Assembly: GCA_014058105.1 (NCBI GenBank)
Contig: JACGCM010001161.1
Location: 1,736,001-1,800,000 of the forward strand
Direction: 5' to 3'
Origin: Kingdonia uniflora
Lineage: Eukaryota > Streptophyta > Magnoliopsida > Ranunculales > Circaeasteraceae
Length of the DNA: 64,000 bases
A model generated the notes under the pieces. That model searched no databases. It worked only from the letters and a program-made list of their open reading frames with translations, and was not told where the DNA came from. Every line of letters starts with the position of its first letter. Position 1 is the stretch's first letter. Shown here piece by piece: positions 23,281 to 35,428 of this stretch. The translations under genes were made by a program, and so were the position numbers.

Positions 23281-24829
23281 TCATAGTTTAGTGCGTGTAA
23301 AAGGCATAATGGTTCTTTTTTGTAATTAGAAACTTAGAACCCTCATAAAGAGACAAGGTTAAGCAAGATGAAATTAATCCAAGCTTTGTAATCAAGACTT
23401 AGGGTTTGAAGAGAAATTAAATTGAAATCAAATTATTGAGCAATTGGAGCTTTTAAAGGAAAAATTATGCCGTTAAATTGTTATTCTTCGCATTAATTAT
23501 TTGATTAGATTAATCTCAATTCAATTGTGGATTACTAGGATAACACTAATTAGAAGAAAAAAAATGAAAAACACACAATAGAATTGGTGGGGAGAAAAAT
23601 ATCCCATTAGGGTTTCTTTATTATTCCATAAAAAAATTACAATAAAACTCATAAATTTTAAATAGGTTTTCCAGCCTTAGGTTTTTGATAACGGTCAAAA
23701 ATTCGGTGTTTAGTAAGGGTAGAAATCGAGTATCGTTCACTTTCGAATTGGATTAGAAATAGGTTTTGGACTTGTGTTTAAGATATATAATATGAAATTC
23801 AAAAAATAAAATAATTATATTTTTTTTATCAATAAGAGAAATTTAGGGGCTTCGGATTTTACTGCTATTTACATACAATATCAACATAGCTACGTACATT
23901 AATTTCTCCACTTAATTGAAATAACAAACTTCGACATTTTGTCGATGTAATCCCATGATTGATTATAACTCATGTAGAATATATCATATGAACTAAATAT
24001 GTGCTAAAAACATATTCCATGAAAGCAATGCTAACTATGAAATGTTAATTATAATCATACTTTAGAAAAATACAATATTAATATAATTTTAATATATCAT
24101 TTGAGAATCACAAAACTCTACATATATCTCTACTTAAATAAATCATATAATGGTAATTGACATCTCTAACGATATAGTTTTGGGATTTGTGATAATATGC
24201 TCATATCGGGTTAGAGAAAAATATACTCTACTACATGATATCATACGCTTATGGCGGATCCATCTTCATCACTAGTGAAGACTTAACCGGCCATTATAAC
24301 AACTATAAAATCTAAATAATATGAGAATGAAAAGAACATAAACTAAGAATAAAAAGTAGAATTTTATTGACTTACGAAATGGAATGCGCCAAATGCTTAC
24401 AAGACTTTCACCAACTTACTCAAACAATGCTCTTTTACACTTTACAAGAATGATTCTCTCAAAATTGGATGATTTTTATGAGCTCGCCACCTCTCCTTTT
24501 ATAGATGGAGATGTTTCTTACATTTAATATGAGATTGCAACCTATGCCATGAATGTGCATAAAAATATTACCACCAAGAGTTATCCTCTCAAATGTAACC
24601 TCCTCATGTGGTCCTCATGTGTTTGATAACTCTACATTCTTCTCCAGGAGTTCATCTTTTGAGCTATACATCCCGATATTTGCACATATTTGGTAAATGA
24701 GCTCTATGTGACCTGAAATGCAAAAATTGGTTTTATAAGTCATGTTTAATAATAAAAATTAAGGATAATAAATATTAAGTCTTAGAGAAAAGTGGTCATT
24801 TAACATGTCTATCACTTGTCATTTTATAG
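23281..24829. other. Repeat-derived DNA between inverted arms
   Basis: No coding frame. It lies between the two inverted arms. A minus-strand TATA-like CTATAAAAGG at about 24498-24507 suggests remnants of a promoter or LTR, but the element type is not identified. Confidence 0.35.
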
Positions 24830-24990
24830 GGTACAAGTTCTATTATAGAAGTTGGACTCCTATTGCTAAATTAAAGTAATACTCTAAATAGAAATATGGA
24901 CTCATACTTATAAAACTAGAGAAATATTCTAAAATAGAAGTAGGACACTAAATTAGTGATACTTCATAAATCATCCTAGATCAATACTAC
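24830..24990 (-). repeat. Right arm of the inverted repeat
   Basis: Reverse complement of the arm at 22708-22872. The shared core is CTAAATTAGTGATACTTCAT on the + strand. It ends just before the TAA that flanks the MITE at 25001. Confidence 0.7.
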
Positions 24991-25000
24991 TTTTCACTAA

Positions 25001-25461
25001 GGCTCAGTTTGGTTGGCTGCAAACATAATACAAATGCAAGCAATTTGCATTTTTAACCGCTTCCATGTGTTTGGTTCGATTTACAATTGCAATGTGGTGC
25101 CTTTAAAATATTTGTATGTATTTAGTTCACTTTTGCAAAGCAAACAACTTGCATTTTCATGCAAAATCTTATCTTTTTGCTTGCAGTAACAAATCTCTGC
25201 AATAGAGTTTGCATTTAGGCTTTCTACTTTAGAGAGAAAATAGGAAAAAAATAAGGACCTTTTAAATGCTAAAAAAAATGTAGTTCTCATTTGCATTTGT
25301 ATAGCAATGCACCTAACCAAACATAAACATCAATCAACAATTAGTTGCACTTGCAAAGCATTGCATTCTTGCCTTTTTTTTAAAAAAAAACCCTAACTTT
25401 TATTACAATGCAAATCATTGCAAATGCATTGCATTGTACTTGCAGTGAACCAAACTGAGCC
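25001..25461. mobile_element. Tourist-like MITE, 461 bp
   Basis: TAA on both sides (24998-25000 and 25462-25464). Terminal inverted repeats are GGCTCAGTTTGGTTGGCTGC and GGCTCAGTTTGGTTCACTGC. The interior is full of TGCAA/TTGCA motifs (TTGCATTT, AATGCAAATC) arranged in both directions, which would let the strand fold back. No gene inside. Confidence 0.85.
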
Positions 25462-25549
25462 TAAAGCCTTTTATAGAACAAATAAGACCTTCTGGACAAT
25501 ATATATTAATAAAGTTCGTCATATTTATTGTTAAAGCTCGTCATCCTAA

Positions 25550-26890
25550 ATTTAGGGGGCTAAGATAAAATTGAATCAATTATATGAGGGGCAAAACTAA
25601 ATTTTTGAACAACATTTCGTACGTCCAAATCCATGATGTGGCAAGTAGCCAATGACGAAGATGAGTTAAATCTGGCTATTCAAAATTTATCAACACCACC
25701 GCTGTGTAACACGTGTAGCATCAACTTTAAAGATAAGGTTAGGTTAGTTGGGGATTAAGGGTAACTTAAACACCCTCTAGACAATATTACTGAAAGATCA
25801 ATCTGGTTCGTCTATTCAAAATTTATCAACACCACCGATGTGTGATGTGTGACACGTGTAACATCAACTTTAAAAACAAGGTTATGTTAGTTGGGGATTA
25901 AGGGTTACTTAGGCACCCTTTAGGCAATATTACTGAAAGACGTTAATTAACTCCGCGTTCTTGACACTTATGGGTTATTTCCATTTTTTTCTTTCTAAAA
26001 AAGAATTTTTCATTAAAGTTTCATTGTGAATTTAGGGGGAAAGACAAGTACGATCAATGTATAATGGCAAAACTAAAATCTTGAACAACATTTCATCCAA
26101 CCAAATCCATGACTTTACAAGCAATCAAGGGCGGAAATGAGTTCAATCTGATCCGTCTATTCAAAATCTAATAACACCAATGTGTGACACGTGTAACGTT
26201 AGGTTAGTTGGGGATTGAGGGTAACTTAGACACCCTCTAGACAATATTATTGAAAGACGTTAATAAACTCCGCATTCTTGGCACTTGTGGGTTCTTTCAA
26301 GTTTTTTCCATAAAAGAATGTCATTAAAGCTTTATATGAATTTAGGGGGTAAAAACAAGTACAATTCAATGTATGAGGGAAAAACTAAAATCTTGAACAA
26401 CATTTCATCCATTCAAATCCATAACTTTGCATGCAATTAAGGGTTGAAATGAGTTCAATCTGGTATGTCCATTCAAAATCTAATAACACCAATGTGTGAC
26501 ATGTGTAACGCTAGGTTAATTGGGGATTGAAGGTAACTTAGATACCCTCTAGACAATATTATTGAAAGACTTTAATTAACTCCGCATTGTTGGCACTTGA
26601 GGGTTCTTACCGTTTTTTTCTTTCTAAATTTTTTTTGTCATTAAAGTTTCATTATGAATTAAGTGGGTAAAACTAAAGTACAATACAGGAAAAAACTAAA
26701 ATCTTGAACATTTCATTCGTCCAAATCCATGATTTGGCAAACAATTAACGGCGCAAATGAGTTCAATCTGGTCCGTCCATTCAAATGCTACCAACACCGA
26801 TGTATGTAACATTAACTTTGAAGATAACGTTAGGTTAGTTGGGGATTGAGGATAACTTAGGCATTTTGTAAGGTCAATTCAAGTCAAACA
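25550..26890. repeat. Tandem repeat, unit about 311 bp, about 4.5 copies
   Basis: The landmark TTGAACAACATTTC recurs at about 25606, 26082, 26394 and (shortened) 26705; the last three are 311-312 bp apart. Other shared blocks are AGGTTAGTTGGGGATTGAGG, CACCCTCTAGACAATATTA and CATTAAAGTTTCATT. The first interval is longer because a segment of about 135 bp (25675-25800) is itself duplicated. Satellite-like and non-coding. Confidence 0.85.
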
Positions 26891-27457
26891 CATTCAAATT
26901 GGTTAAACTTTGGGTCAGACCACAAAGGAGTAAACCACAATATTTGGTAATTTTGGGGAAATCACAATATTGACTAACTATTTAAGGGACCTTGGGTCAG
27001 ACCGAAAAGGAGTGAACCACAATATTGACTAACTATTTAAAGATAAAATCTAAAAAACCCTTAAAAGCATTCCTTTCACAAATTTAAAGGAAATACCTGA
27101 TTCTTCATTTGAACAAAACATTGATGTTCCGCCAGTGATTGGAGTCAAATAAGTGCATGGGACGAGTGTTGGCTATAGATGGGGTCCATAATGCACTTGC
27201 AAGTTGCAACTTAACTCCAAGGAGTATAGAATATGCACCTCTTATCAATTTATTTATTTTATTTTTATGAAAGTGACATTTTTAGAGCACAAAATAGTAC
27301 TTCCAACTCCTGACATAATCGATAAAAACATAGTTAACCTATCATGATTTTCTCATAGTTAAACATTTTTTTGGTTAATTGGGAAGAAACTTTCTCTGTT
27401 CGGGAAATATTGATTACCTTAATCTATGTATTTCATGTATTTTCTTCCCTAAAGAAG

Positions 27458-27491
<34 letters not shown>

Positions 27492-30400
27492 AAAGAAACT
27501 TTCCCCTCAATGTCTCCTTTTTCTCTATCTTGTTGTGTAGTGAAGAAATAGAAGAGTGGAAATATAATTGGTAGCCCCCATTGGCTGTTGCCGAGTTAGC
27601 ATCATTTGTCATTTTTGAGCTCATATCTAATCTTCTCAAGGGCCTAGGCCCCTCCACCCCATCTCTCCAACCTCTCATCTACTCACCATTTTCATTTTTA
27701 TTTTTATTTTTTTCTCTTATCATCTTTTTTTTTTCTCTTCATTAAAAAGTTATGTTAATATGTAAGATACTTTGCCTTTTTCCTCTACAAGTACTGTTCA
27801 TCACCACATCATAGTCATAGATGGTTCTTTTTTTAGTTATCTTTGGCAGATGTTGCTCCCTCCTTTTTGTAAATATTAGTGGTCATAGCTAGTGGTTGAC
27901 CATTTGATTCCAGAAATTACAGTAAATCTATGATAAACATGCATTTTTTTTTTTTTCAAAATCGGCCAATATTAAGCAACAAGAAACAATCATACAACTA
28001 GTAAACTTTAGGGTTATCTCTGCAATACATCTTTCCAGGGCATCCATCGCGTTTGGAATACATTATGATTGTAGGCAAGGGCGAAAAGATGGTTCCATAG
28101 TTGCAATGTTTAGAATTGTTCTCTTGTAAGGTTTCCTTCTTCCCTTTTTTCCTAGGCTTAAATGTGGAAGTTCTTACACAGGTAATCCCGTTTCAGAGAG
28201 ATAAGTAAGTGGGTGCTGGCACGATTAGGAATCAAGGCCAAGCCATAGTAATATTGTATTATGGTACATTTAAGGCTAAAAGCAATTGAGGTACAAGTCA
28301 ACAAAATGGATACAGTAATGGAGAGTGTCAAAGAGGGTGTCCGAGTGTCTGGTCTATTTTTAGTCAGAAATCGAAACAGTGAAGAAAAACACAGAGAAGA
28401 CACGAGCATATATTACTTACTACTACTACATATGTAAAACTGGATATTGTAGTTTAATTTACAAGATCTACTTTATGAATGATTGAATGTAGAAACTATC
28501 ACTACCAAAGTGTTTTAATTTACAACCTTTTCCATGTTGGGGCCAATATATATTGTGACCCTAAAAGATAATGAGGGAAGATCAATGATTTTCTCGAAAG
28601 ATATCCCTGATATCTTATCTTCAATTTTCATGTCCCTCTCAGATGTGTTTCGGCCTTTCAGGCAAGAATCATCAAAATATTTCCATGGGCCAATATAGGG
28701 TAGCCAGTGACTCAATGATTTTGATAATATGATATACGGTGACAACAACATTACGCCAAAAAAAAAACCATGAAATATGATTTAGGATATATATAGTTTA
28801 GGAAAACAGGTTTCGTTATTTCAAATTTTGCATTATCCTTTTTGATAAGTAGGCACATTTTTAAATATTTATGTAGCATTTATCATGAGATCGCTGTATT
28901 TGAATCCGTAGTATCAGATGAAGCTAAGGTAGTCCAGTTATAAGCAGGCGTGCACTGAGGTTTCATGGCCTAAGGTGAGCTCCAAAATGGGGTCCCCTCA
29001 TTTTCTGTCGAAATTTTGGGCTGCTTTGGGCTGCCCTGGTTTTCAGAATTGGCCTAGACCTTCATGATTATATTTAAAGGACATACAATATCCTCAATTC
29101 AATGTACATATTATGAACGAAAAAGTTAAATCGAGCTCTTCAGCTCAGAAAATATAGACCTTTAATTTCAATTTTTGGATCAGGATACTCTCTTGAGTCT
29201 AAACTACTTTATACTTCAAAACAGATAAAACTGTAGAAGTAATAATTCGTAAAACTTGGTAGGAGCTTTGAACTTAAGATATGGGAATAGAAATGTATAC
29301 CAAATGTTTTGTAAAGGGGATTGCTTTTAGTGATTTAAAAACCTATAATTATCCTTTATAGTGTACTCTTTATAGATTGTAACGTTTGCCTAAGTTTAGC
29401 CAAGGATCAAAGTCAAGCAACATACATGTACACTCATGTTTTTAGCAGTTGCTTTTAGATACGAAGTTGCAGCAGCGAGAGCTTTTACGTACAATGGAGA
29501 CCGACCAGAATCATTGGTTTGCGACTTTTACCCCAAATATCTGTTAAGAAAAAAACCCCACATCTTCTGATGCCTCCCAACTCCCAATTCATAACCTCAA
29601 CCGGAAAAAAATACTTCCTATCAATATTACAACTACGAAAACTTAGATTTTCTATAAGTAAAAATTGAGAGGGATTATACTTGAATTAATCGGGTCGTTT
29701 TTTTTTGTTTTTTTTTTGGGATTTATCCAGATTAAAAAACCCTTGGTCACAACCTCAACTACTACGAAATGAAAGTCTACCACCACATGACCATTTCGCT
29801 GAAAAACTTTCTTGATCCAGTATATTCCTTACTTCTTCTGGCTTAGTTCGGCAGGAGACCGCCTGTCACTGACCAACATAATAAGAGCATCAGCAGCAGG
29901 CTGGATAAGTTAGCGAGCCACGTAGGCTTAAAATCATAAAAAACATGACATGCAGCAAGGGTAGAAAAGTGATCTTCTTCAGGGTGGGGATCAAAGTAAA
30001 AATAGAAAAAATAAAATAAAAATGCGTTAATTGAATTGACGCACAATTCTTTATTATTAAATTAAATTTTTGGATTATTTTGTATAGCAATAAAATAATT
30101 AAACAACCAGTTAAAGTGTGGGCCAACTGAAACTCTGACCACAATAACATCGCCGCAGATAACCACTAATTTTATGAATCAGAGCGTTATTTAAGCGATA
30201 GTGATCCTGTAAAAGGGGTTTTTGGTTGATTTGGATGCTGCCTGTCACGGCCCGGCTCGGGGCAGGTACTACAGTGCTTGGAGCACAACGGAATATGAGG
30301 GCGTGCGGCGTGTATATACACGTGCGGTCGGCATGCACAAGTCTTCTTCACTGGGTGCGACAGCGCCAATGGAATATACTCACGGATGCTAGAGCGACAT

Positions 30401-30891
30401 CTGGATATTCCTGGATACTCGTGAAGGGCCGTTGAATAGGTATTAAGAATAGGCGTCAACGTTGAAGGTTCTTTTAGTAATCCCTACAACATAATCTCTC
30501 GTGACTGGGCACAAGGTACGGATAACACACCTGTCCTGTAGCGGATCAGGGTAGCTCAATATGTCAGGTTCCAAATATATGATATATATATATATATATA
30601 TATAAAAAGGGGCGACGAGCCTGGACAAGTTGTATAGTCCTTTATAAGGGGCGATGCGTCTCGATTAGCTCGTGGGACATAACGGCGGCATAGCGCCCTA
30701 TGAAGCCCTACCTGGGAAAGTGACCCGTATTGCAAGGCAATGTCTCTTGGCCTTTCCTAGGCAAAGGAGAAGTCATGAATGAACATCCTTTGTGGATAGC
30801 CTATGAGCCGAGGTCCAAGATGACCAAAACTATAAATCTTACTTTGCCATGGGGAGGTTTTGACCAACTTCCTCTTTAATATAACTACTAA
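26891..30891. other. Intergenic, no gene supported
   Basis: Contains a homopolymer A run (27454-27488), a MITE-like left end GAGCATCAGCAGCAGG at 29885 without a visible right end, and an AT dinucleotide run near 30578-30602. A GC-richer block at 30190-30880 of unknown origin has two related motifs, AAGGGGCGACGAGCCT and AAGGGGCGATGCGTCT. Short frames here look like chance. Confidence 0.45.
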
Positions 30892-31299
30892 GAACATCTC
30901 CCAAAGTGTCTCACTGACTTTGTTGAAAAAAGCCAAATCCAAGTTAGTGAGGCTCTATTTCCTCCAACAGTACCTGATTTGGATTTTATAACAGGCGCCC
31001 AACACTTGGCGCCTTTTTTTTCTTCAGAAGTCCAAATTGGGTGCCCGATTTGAATTTAAAATAAAAATAAAAAATTGGGCGCCCAAGTCTTAGGCGCCCG
31101 ATTTGAATTTTTGTTAAAAAAACAATTGGGCGCCCAAACCTTCAGTTCCTGTTTTGCCCAATCGCGACTTTAAAAGCCAAGGTTGAGTCTCAGAATCCAA
31201 GACTCAACCTTGCTTTTGGAGTATGAAATCCAAGTCAGTAAGGCACTGCTGGATGACGAAAATCCTACGTGGCACCTTGGATTCCAAGGTAGTGAGGCA
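30892..31299. repeat. Harbinger-derived MITE fused to the left end
   Basis: Has a Harbinger left end at 30892. From about 31140 to 31299 it carries the sequence found at the element's right end (compare CCTACGTGGCACCTTGGATT with CCTAGGTGGCACCTTGGATT near 38169). It breaks off some 15 bp before the right tip, at GAGGCA. A second left end starts at 31300 (GCATCTCCTATAG), so one short and one long element share a junction. Confidence 0.7.
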
Positions 31300-31408
31300 G
31301 CATCTCCTATAGTACTTCACTACCTTGGTTGAAAAAAAAGGCAAATCCAAGGTAGTGAGGCTCTATTTCTTCCAACAGTACCTGACTTGGATTTTAAATA
31401 TGTGCATA

Positions 31409-31644
31409 TGTCACGACCCCACTCTACGAGCACCGATATTGTTCTCACTTAACCACTGCGGATCTCCTGCAGTATGATATTTTTCTTCCTGAGAAAAGGC
31501 CTCAGTAACAATTAAAGTGAAATCTTAACGTAATGACCATATACGTGGCAGGATCTTAAGCGATGTGGGACTAAACTATTGGTGCTACCGTCACCGCTAA
31601 TGGGCTAGGCGCATTTCCAATACCCACTCAGTCGGGGTGTTACA
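31409..31644 (-). repeat. Inverted TRIM LTR, 236 bp
   Basis: Reverse complement of the TRIM LTRs that follow. On the minus strand it begins TGTAACACCCCGACTGAG and ends GGGGTCGTGACA. Three bases separate it from the first direct LTR. Outer flanks of the whole three-LTR block are GCATA and GGATA, a 4-of-5 match to a target duplication. Confidence 0.82.
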
Positions 31645-31646
31645 GT

Positions 31647-32164
31647 ACTAACACACCAGCTGAGCGGGTATTGGAAAGGCGTCTAACCCATTAGCGGTGA
31701 CGGTAGTACCAATAGTTTACTCCCACGTCGCTTAAGATCCTGCCACGTATATGGTCCTTAAGTTAAGATTTCACTCTACATGTCACCGAGGCCTTTTCTT
31801 AGGAAGAAAAATCTCACACTGCAGGAGATCTGCAGTGGTTAGGTTGTGACAATATCGGTGCTCGTAGAGTGGGGTCATGACAAAATGGTATCAGAGCCGG
31901 GGACGGCTCGATCTTAAAGGTGGGGGGACTGTAACACCCCGGCTGAGCGGGTATTAGAAAGGTGCCTAACCCATTAGCGATGACGGTAGCACCAATAGTT
32001 TAGTCCCACATCGTTTAAGATCCTGCCACGTGTATGGTCATTAAGTTAAGATTTTACTCTACATGTCACAGATGCCTTTTCTTAGGAAGAAAATCTCACA
32101 CTGCAGGAGATTCGCAGTGGTTAAGTGAGAACAATATCGGTGCTCGTAGAGTGTGGTCGTGACA
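31647..32164 (+). mobile_element. TRIM (miniature LTR retrotransposon)
   Basis: Two direct LTRs of about 235 bp (31647-31882 and 31930-32164) flank only 47 bp. That interior holds a primer-binding site TGGTATCAGAGC (31886-31897, complementary to initiator Met-tRNA) and a polypurine tract AAAGGTGGGGGGA just before the second LTR. The LTR carries AGTCCCACATCG, as many plant TRIMs do. There is no coding capacity. It sits in the left part of the Harbinger element. Confidence 0.9.
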
Positions 32165-32729
32165 GGATAACACTTGGGCGCCCAAATTATTTATAAAAAA
32201 AATTAGGCGCCTAAGTCTTAGGCGCCTGATGGACTGAAGCTTCAAGACGAATCTGTTGGTCATCTCTTGTCAAATTTCTTCCAACAAATCACTTCTCTTC
32301 AGGTATCTCTCTCTCTATACACATTTATTTTGAATTTCCTTGGTGTAATTGAAGTAAAGGTATCAATCCAACAATTTGTTACTTGTTAATTTATGGTATT
32401 CATTTGATTTTGTGATTTCTTGGTGTATTTTAGGGTATTGTAAAATTTAAACAATAATGTGATTTCTTGGTGAAAATTAGGGTATTGATTGAATTTGGAT
32501 TTCATACTTTAGGAAATTAACAATTTTAACTCCTCTTGCATCTTAAAGTTTCACTCCAATGTGTTGAAATTAGGGTATTGTATGGAAAATGACTAACACG
32601 CCTTGGTGCTTGCTAAGAATTTAACATTATGTTGTAATCATAAGAATTTGATACCCTCTTATTGATTCCCTGAGTATTATGGTGGTCTTTATATAAATTA
32701 GTATGTGTTTATTAATGCAGGATTTGACG

Positions 32730-34982
32730 ATGTCGTTAGAGGATGAAGAATATGACGGAACCGACGATGAGGAGGGATCCGAGTCCGATTATAGCGAAGG
32801 TCATGTTTCCCAATTACACTTTTTATCAAAAAAAAATAGAAAAACAATTTTGAAGAAGTCGTCAATGTCTCCACTAAACCTCATCCACCTCTCCCGCAAA
32901 ATTATGAAGCTCGTGACTTTCGAAAACTTATACAACCGGATGGGAATGGTCATTTGTCCACATCAGTTGCTACTACATCGGTAAGTTAAAATAATGCAAA
33001 TTAGTAAATTATTAGTTTTATACTTATTTCAAAGTATTTAATTCCGGTAGAATTTAATTTAGATATTCTTATTTGTGTTTATTAATGCCTTAACAGGCTC
33101 GAGTTAGATTTAAATGTAGATCGGTGTTAGTCAAGCTCCGTGAAGTATACTTAATACTTATAGAGGTACCTTACTTGAAGCATAGATTAAAAACTACCAA
33201 TTTGATGAGCGTATTTGATTGTAAAATTGGGAATGGAGATAACCAAGTAACTTTGACGATGATTGAGCGTTAGTGGCCAACCACTCACACATTTCACCTA
33301 CCTTGTGGAGAGCTAGGGATTACTCCTAGAGATTTTACTGTGCTTACCGGGATAGGTATCGAGACAGGAGAGCCGATGGAATTTGATGAGTCATGCACGG
33401 ATTTCGGTAACGCTGTAAGAATTTTTCCCATTATGATACCTACAGATTATGAAAAGGGATGTATTAGTTTTGCTCACCTCTGAACTTACCTTGACCATAC
33501 CAGAGTAAACATGAAAGATCCCGCTAATGCTAATACAATCTTTAGAGCATTTATGCTATTGTACTTTAGAGGTATCTTATATGGGAACTCGAAGAGTTGG
33601 GCTCGACTAGAGTTGTTAGGTCCAATTAGCATTTTGGAAAACAAGGCTTATACGATAGACTTCGGTTCCGCTATATTAGGGCATCTCTACTACTGCCTTG
33701 ATCAAGCATTGAAACAGGAGGTGAAATACATCGGCGGCCTTTTCCAATTGATCGAGGTAAAATATTTTTAATTAATAGTTCTAGTTATTTATTTTTTTAG
33801 AATTCAAGATTATTTGGATAATTAATTTTTATTTTTATCTTCTGCAGTATCATTGCTAGGAGTATTGTTAGATAGGCCATCATATCTTGATAGATAATAG
33901 GTTGGATGATTTTTGGCCAAGGATGTCAGCCTGGCAAACTAAAAAACAAAATTTTATGGGAAATAAGGCAAAACATCATCTAGCACTGATGAGGCAACAA
34001 CCGGATTTGCGTACAATCAATAACACGTAACGGGAGGTAATCATCGTCGGTAATATCAGTCGTAAAAGAGTACTCATGCAATGCCCATTTGGTGGATACG
34101 AGTGGTATCTTGGGGACAGTTGTTCGACTCAACTAGAGCATCGTGCAGTGTCGTACGATCCTCTAGAGAAACTTCATTGCTTCCCAACTTCTGATGTGGT
34201 TCGTTCCCTCTGAGCAGCGGGTTGGATCGAAGCACAACATTATATTGTGGGTCACCATGTCGACTATGATGCATATTGGAGGCATGTTTCACATGGTGCA
34301 CTCATGTCGGATATTGCGGGGTCTGGAAACATTGACATCCCAGGCCTTGGTATTTTGACAGGCGGAGTTGCCTATCTACATGTTAAGTTTTCCACTACAG
34401 ATTTTTTTACTTAAGAGACACAAATCCCTCCCCCACGACTTGGTGATTACCCTGGATGAATTATGGAGTTAGGGTTGTCACATGGGACCACGTGACATAC
34501 TATTCCTTCTATTGCATCAACCTCTACTATAGACGTGCCAACAGGATATGATTTTTTTACTATGACTGAGGGTATGTGGAAGCTTACACTTGATAGGACA
34601 TTAGATTTGGAGGCTCGACACCTTCGTGACGAAAGTCGTATTATACATTTGACGGCGGACTTGAGATGTGCAGAGGGACGTCTTTCCCAATTGAATGACT
34701 ATTTAGATAGAGAAGTAAGTTGTTTAAACATTTTATGATATATTTTTTGTTTAGTTAATATTTATAGTTTTAATTAATATTAATATTCCTATTTGTATGT
34801 ATCAGGGGATTGTAGTCTATTGGGAAGATGACGAAGGTGAAGCGGGAACATCTCAAGCGGGGACTTCACGGGGGAGGGGTTCGCGGGGAAGGACATCTGA
34901 AGGTGGGGACAATCCTCCCCGACGATCAAGACGTACGCGGGGAAGGACATCTTTAATTAAGTGTTGTATGGGGATCTTGTGA
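32730..34982 (+). pseudogene. Plant mobile domain (PMD) protein gene, decayed
   Basis: Exon 1 starts at 32730 with an acidic N-terminus (MSLEDEEYDGTDDEEGSESD) and ends at GT near 32980. Exon 2 (from about 33097) reads WPTTHTFHLPCGELGITPRD, FTVLTGIGIETGEPM and then, after a stop, FGSAILGHLYYCLDQALKQE, to a GT near 33756. Exon 3 (from 33848) reads DDFWPRMSAW, VLMQCPFGGYEWYLGDS, DVVRSL and a coiled-coil-like DLRCAEGRLSQLNDYLDRE, to a GT near 34712. The last exon (from 34805) has Gly/Arg/Ser repeats (AGTSRGRGSRGRTSEGG). Order and motifs match PMD proteins of the MAIN/MAIL type. In host plants these are nuclear factors needed for silencing and genome integrity; related copies are known from transposons. 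At least six in-frame stops show it is dead. It lies inside the Harbinger ends, in the same direction as the transposase. Confidence 0.78.
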
Positions 34983-35152
34983 GGTTGGATGATTTTTAGT
35001 TGTTTATAGTTTTCAATGGAATCTTTTGTTTTTGTTATCTTGTATTATGCAATTTACGGAAAACATCTTCTTATGCAATTTACAATTTACAATTTAGAAG
35101 TATCATCTTGTGTTATATTCTTCATAGTTTTCATTGTAATTTGCACACTTCC

Positions 35153-35274
35153 AGAAAAGAAAAAGAAAAATTTACTCAGCAAAACAGGCGCTAAGACATA
35201 GGTGCATGATTGTTTTTTTTCAATCAGGCGTCTCTATCTTAGGCGCCTGTTTTGCTGAGTAATTTTCTTTTCTT
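35153..35274. repeat. Inverted repeat with GGCGCC motifs between PMD and transposase
   Basis: Arms of about 55 bp: left AAATTTACTCAGCAAAACAG then GCGCTAAGAC, right CTTAGGCGCCTG then TTTTGCTGAGTAATTTTC, separated by a T run. The arms carry the same GGCGCC-centred motif as the element's subterminal regions. It could be a shared terminator or promoter hairpin, a transposase-binding site, or the junction left where two units were joined. Confidence 0.75.
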
Positions 35275-35428
35275 CCAACGGCTATATTTTGTTGGTAACG
35301 GATATATTTGGTTCGTAACGACTATATTTAGTGAAGAGGCTATATAAACTAAATAGGGAATCTCATATTATCCACAAATCAATTATGATATTCTCTTAGT
35401 TAAATTTTAGTATTGTGTTCCATATCCG

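Noticed and set aside
27371..27678. Frames with poly-Lys or poly-Phe
   Set aside because: Made by a homopolymer A run at 27454-27488; not a protein.
29880..30200. MITE starting with GAGCATCAGCAGCAGG
   Set aside because: No matching right terminus or duplication could be found, so it is not called as an element.
30190..30880. GC-richer block suspected to be an LTR or viral insertion
   Set aside because: No paired copy, PBS, or coding sequence seen; origin left open.
31409..32164. Cassandra-type TRIM with 5S rRNA-like LTR
   Set aside because: The LTRs do not show the 5S rRNA promoter sequence, so it is called only as a TRIM.
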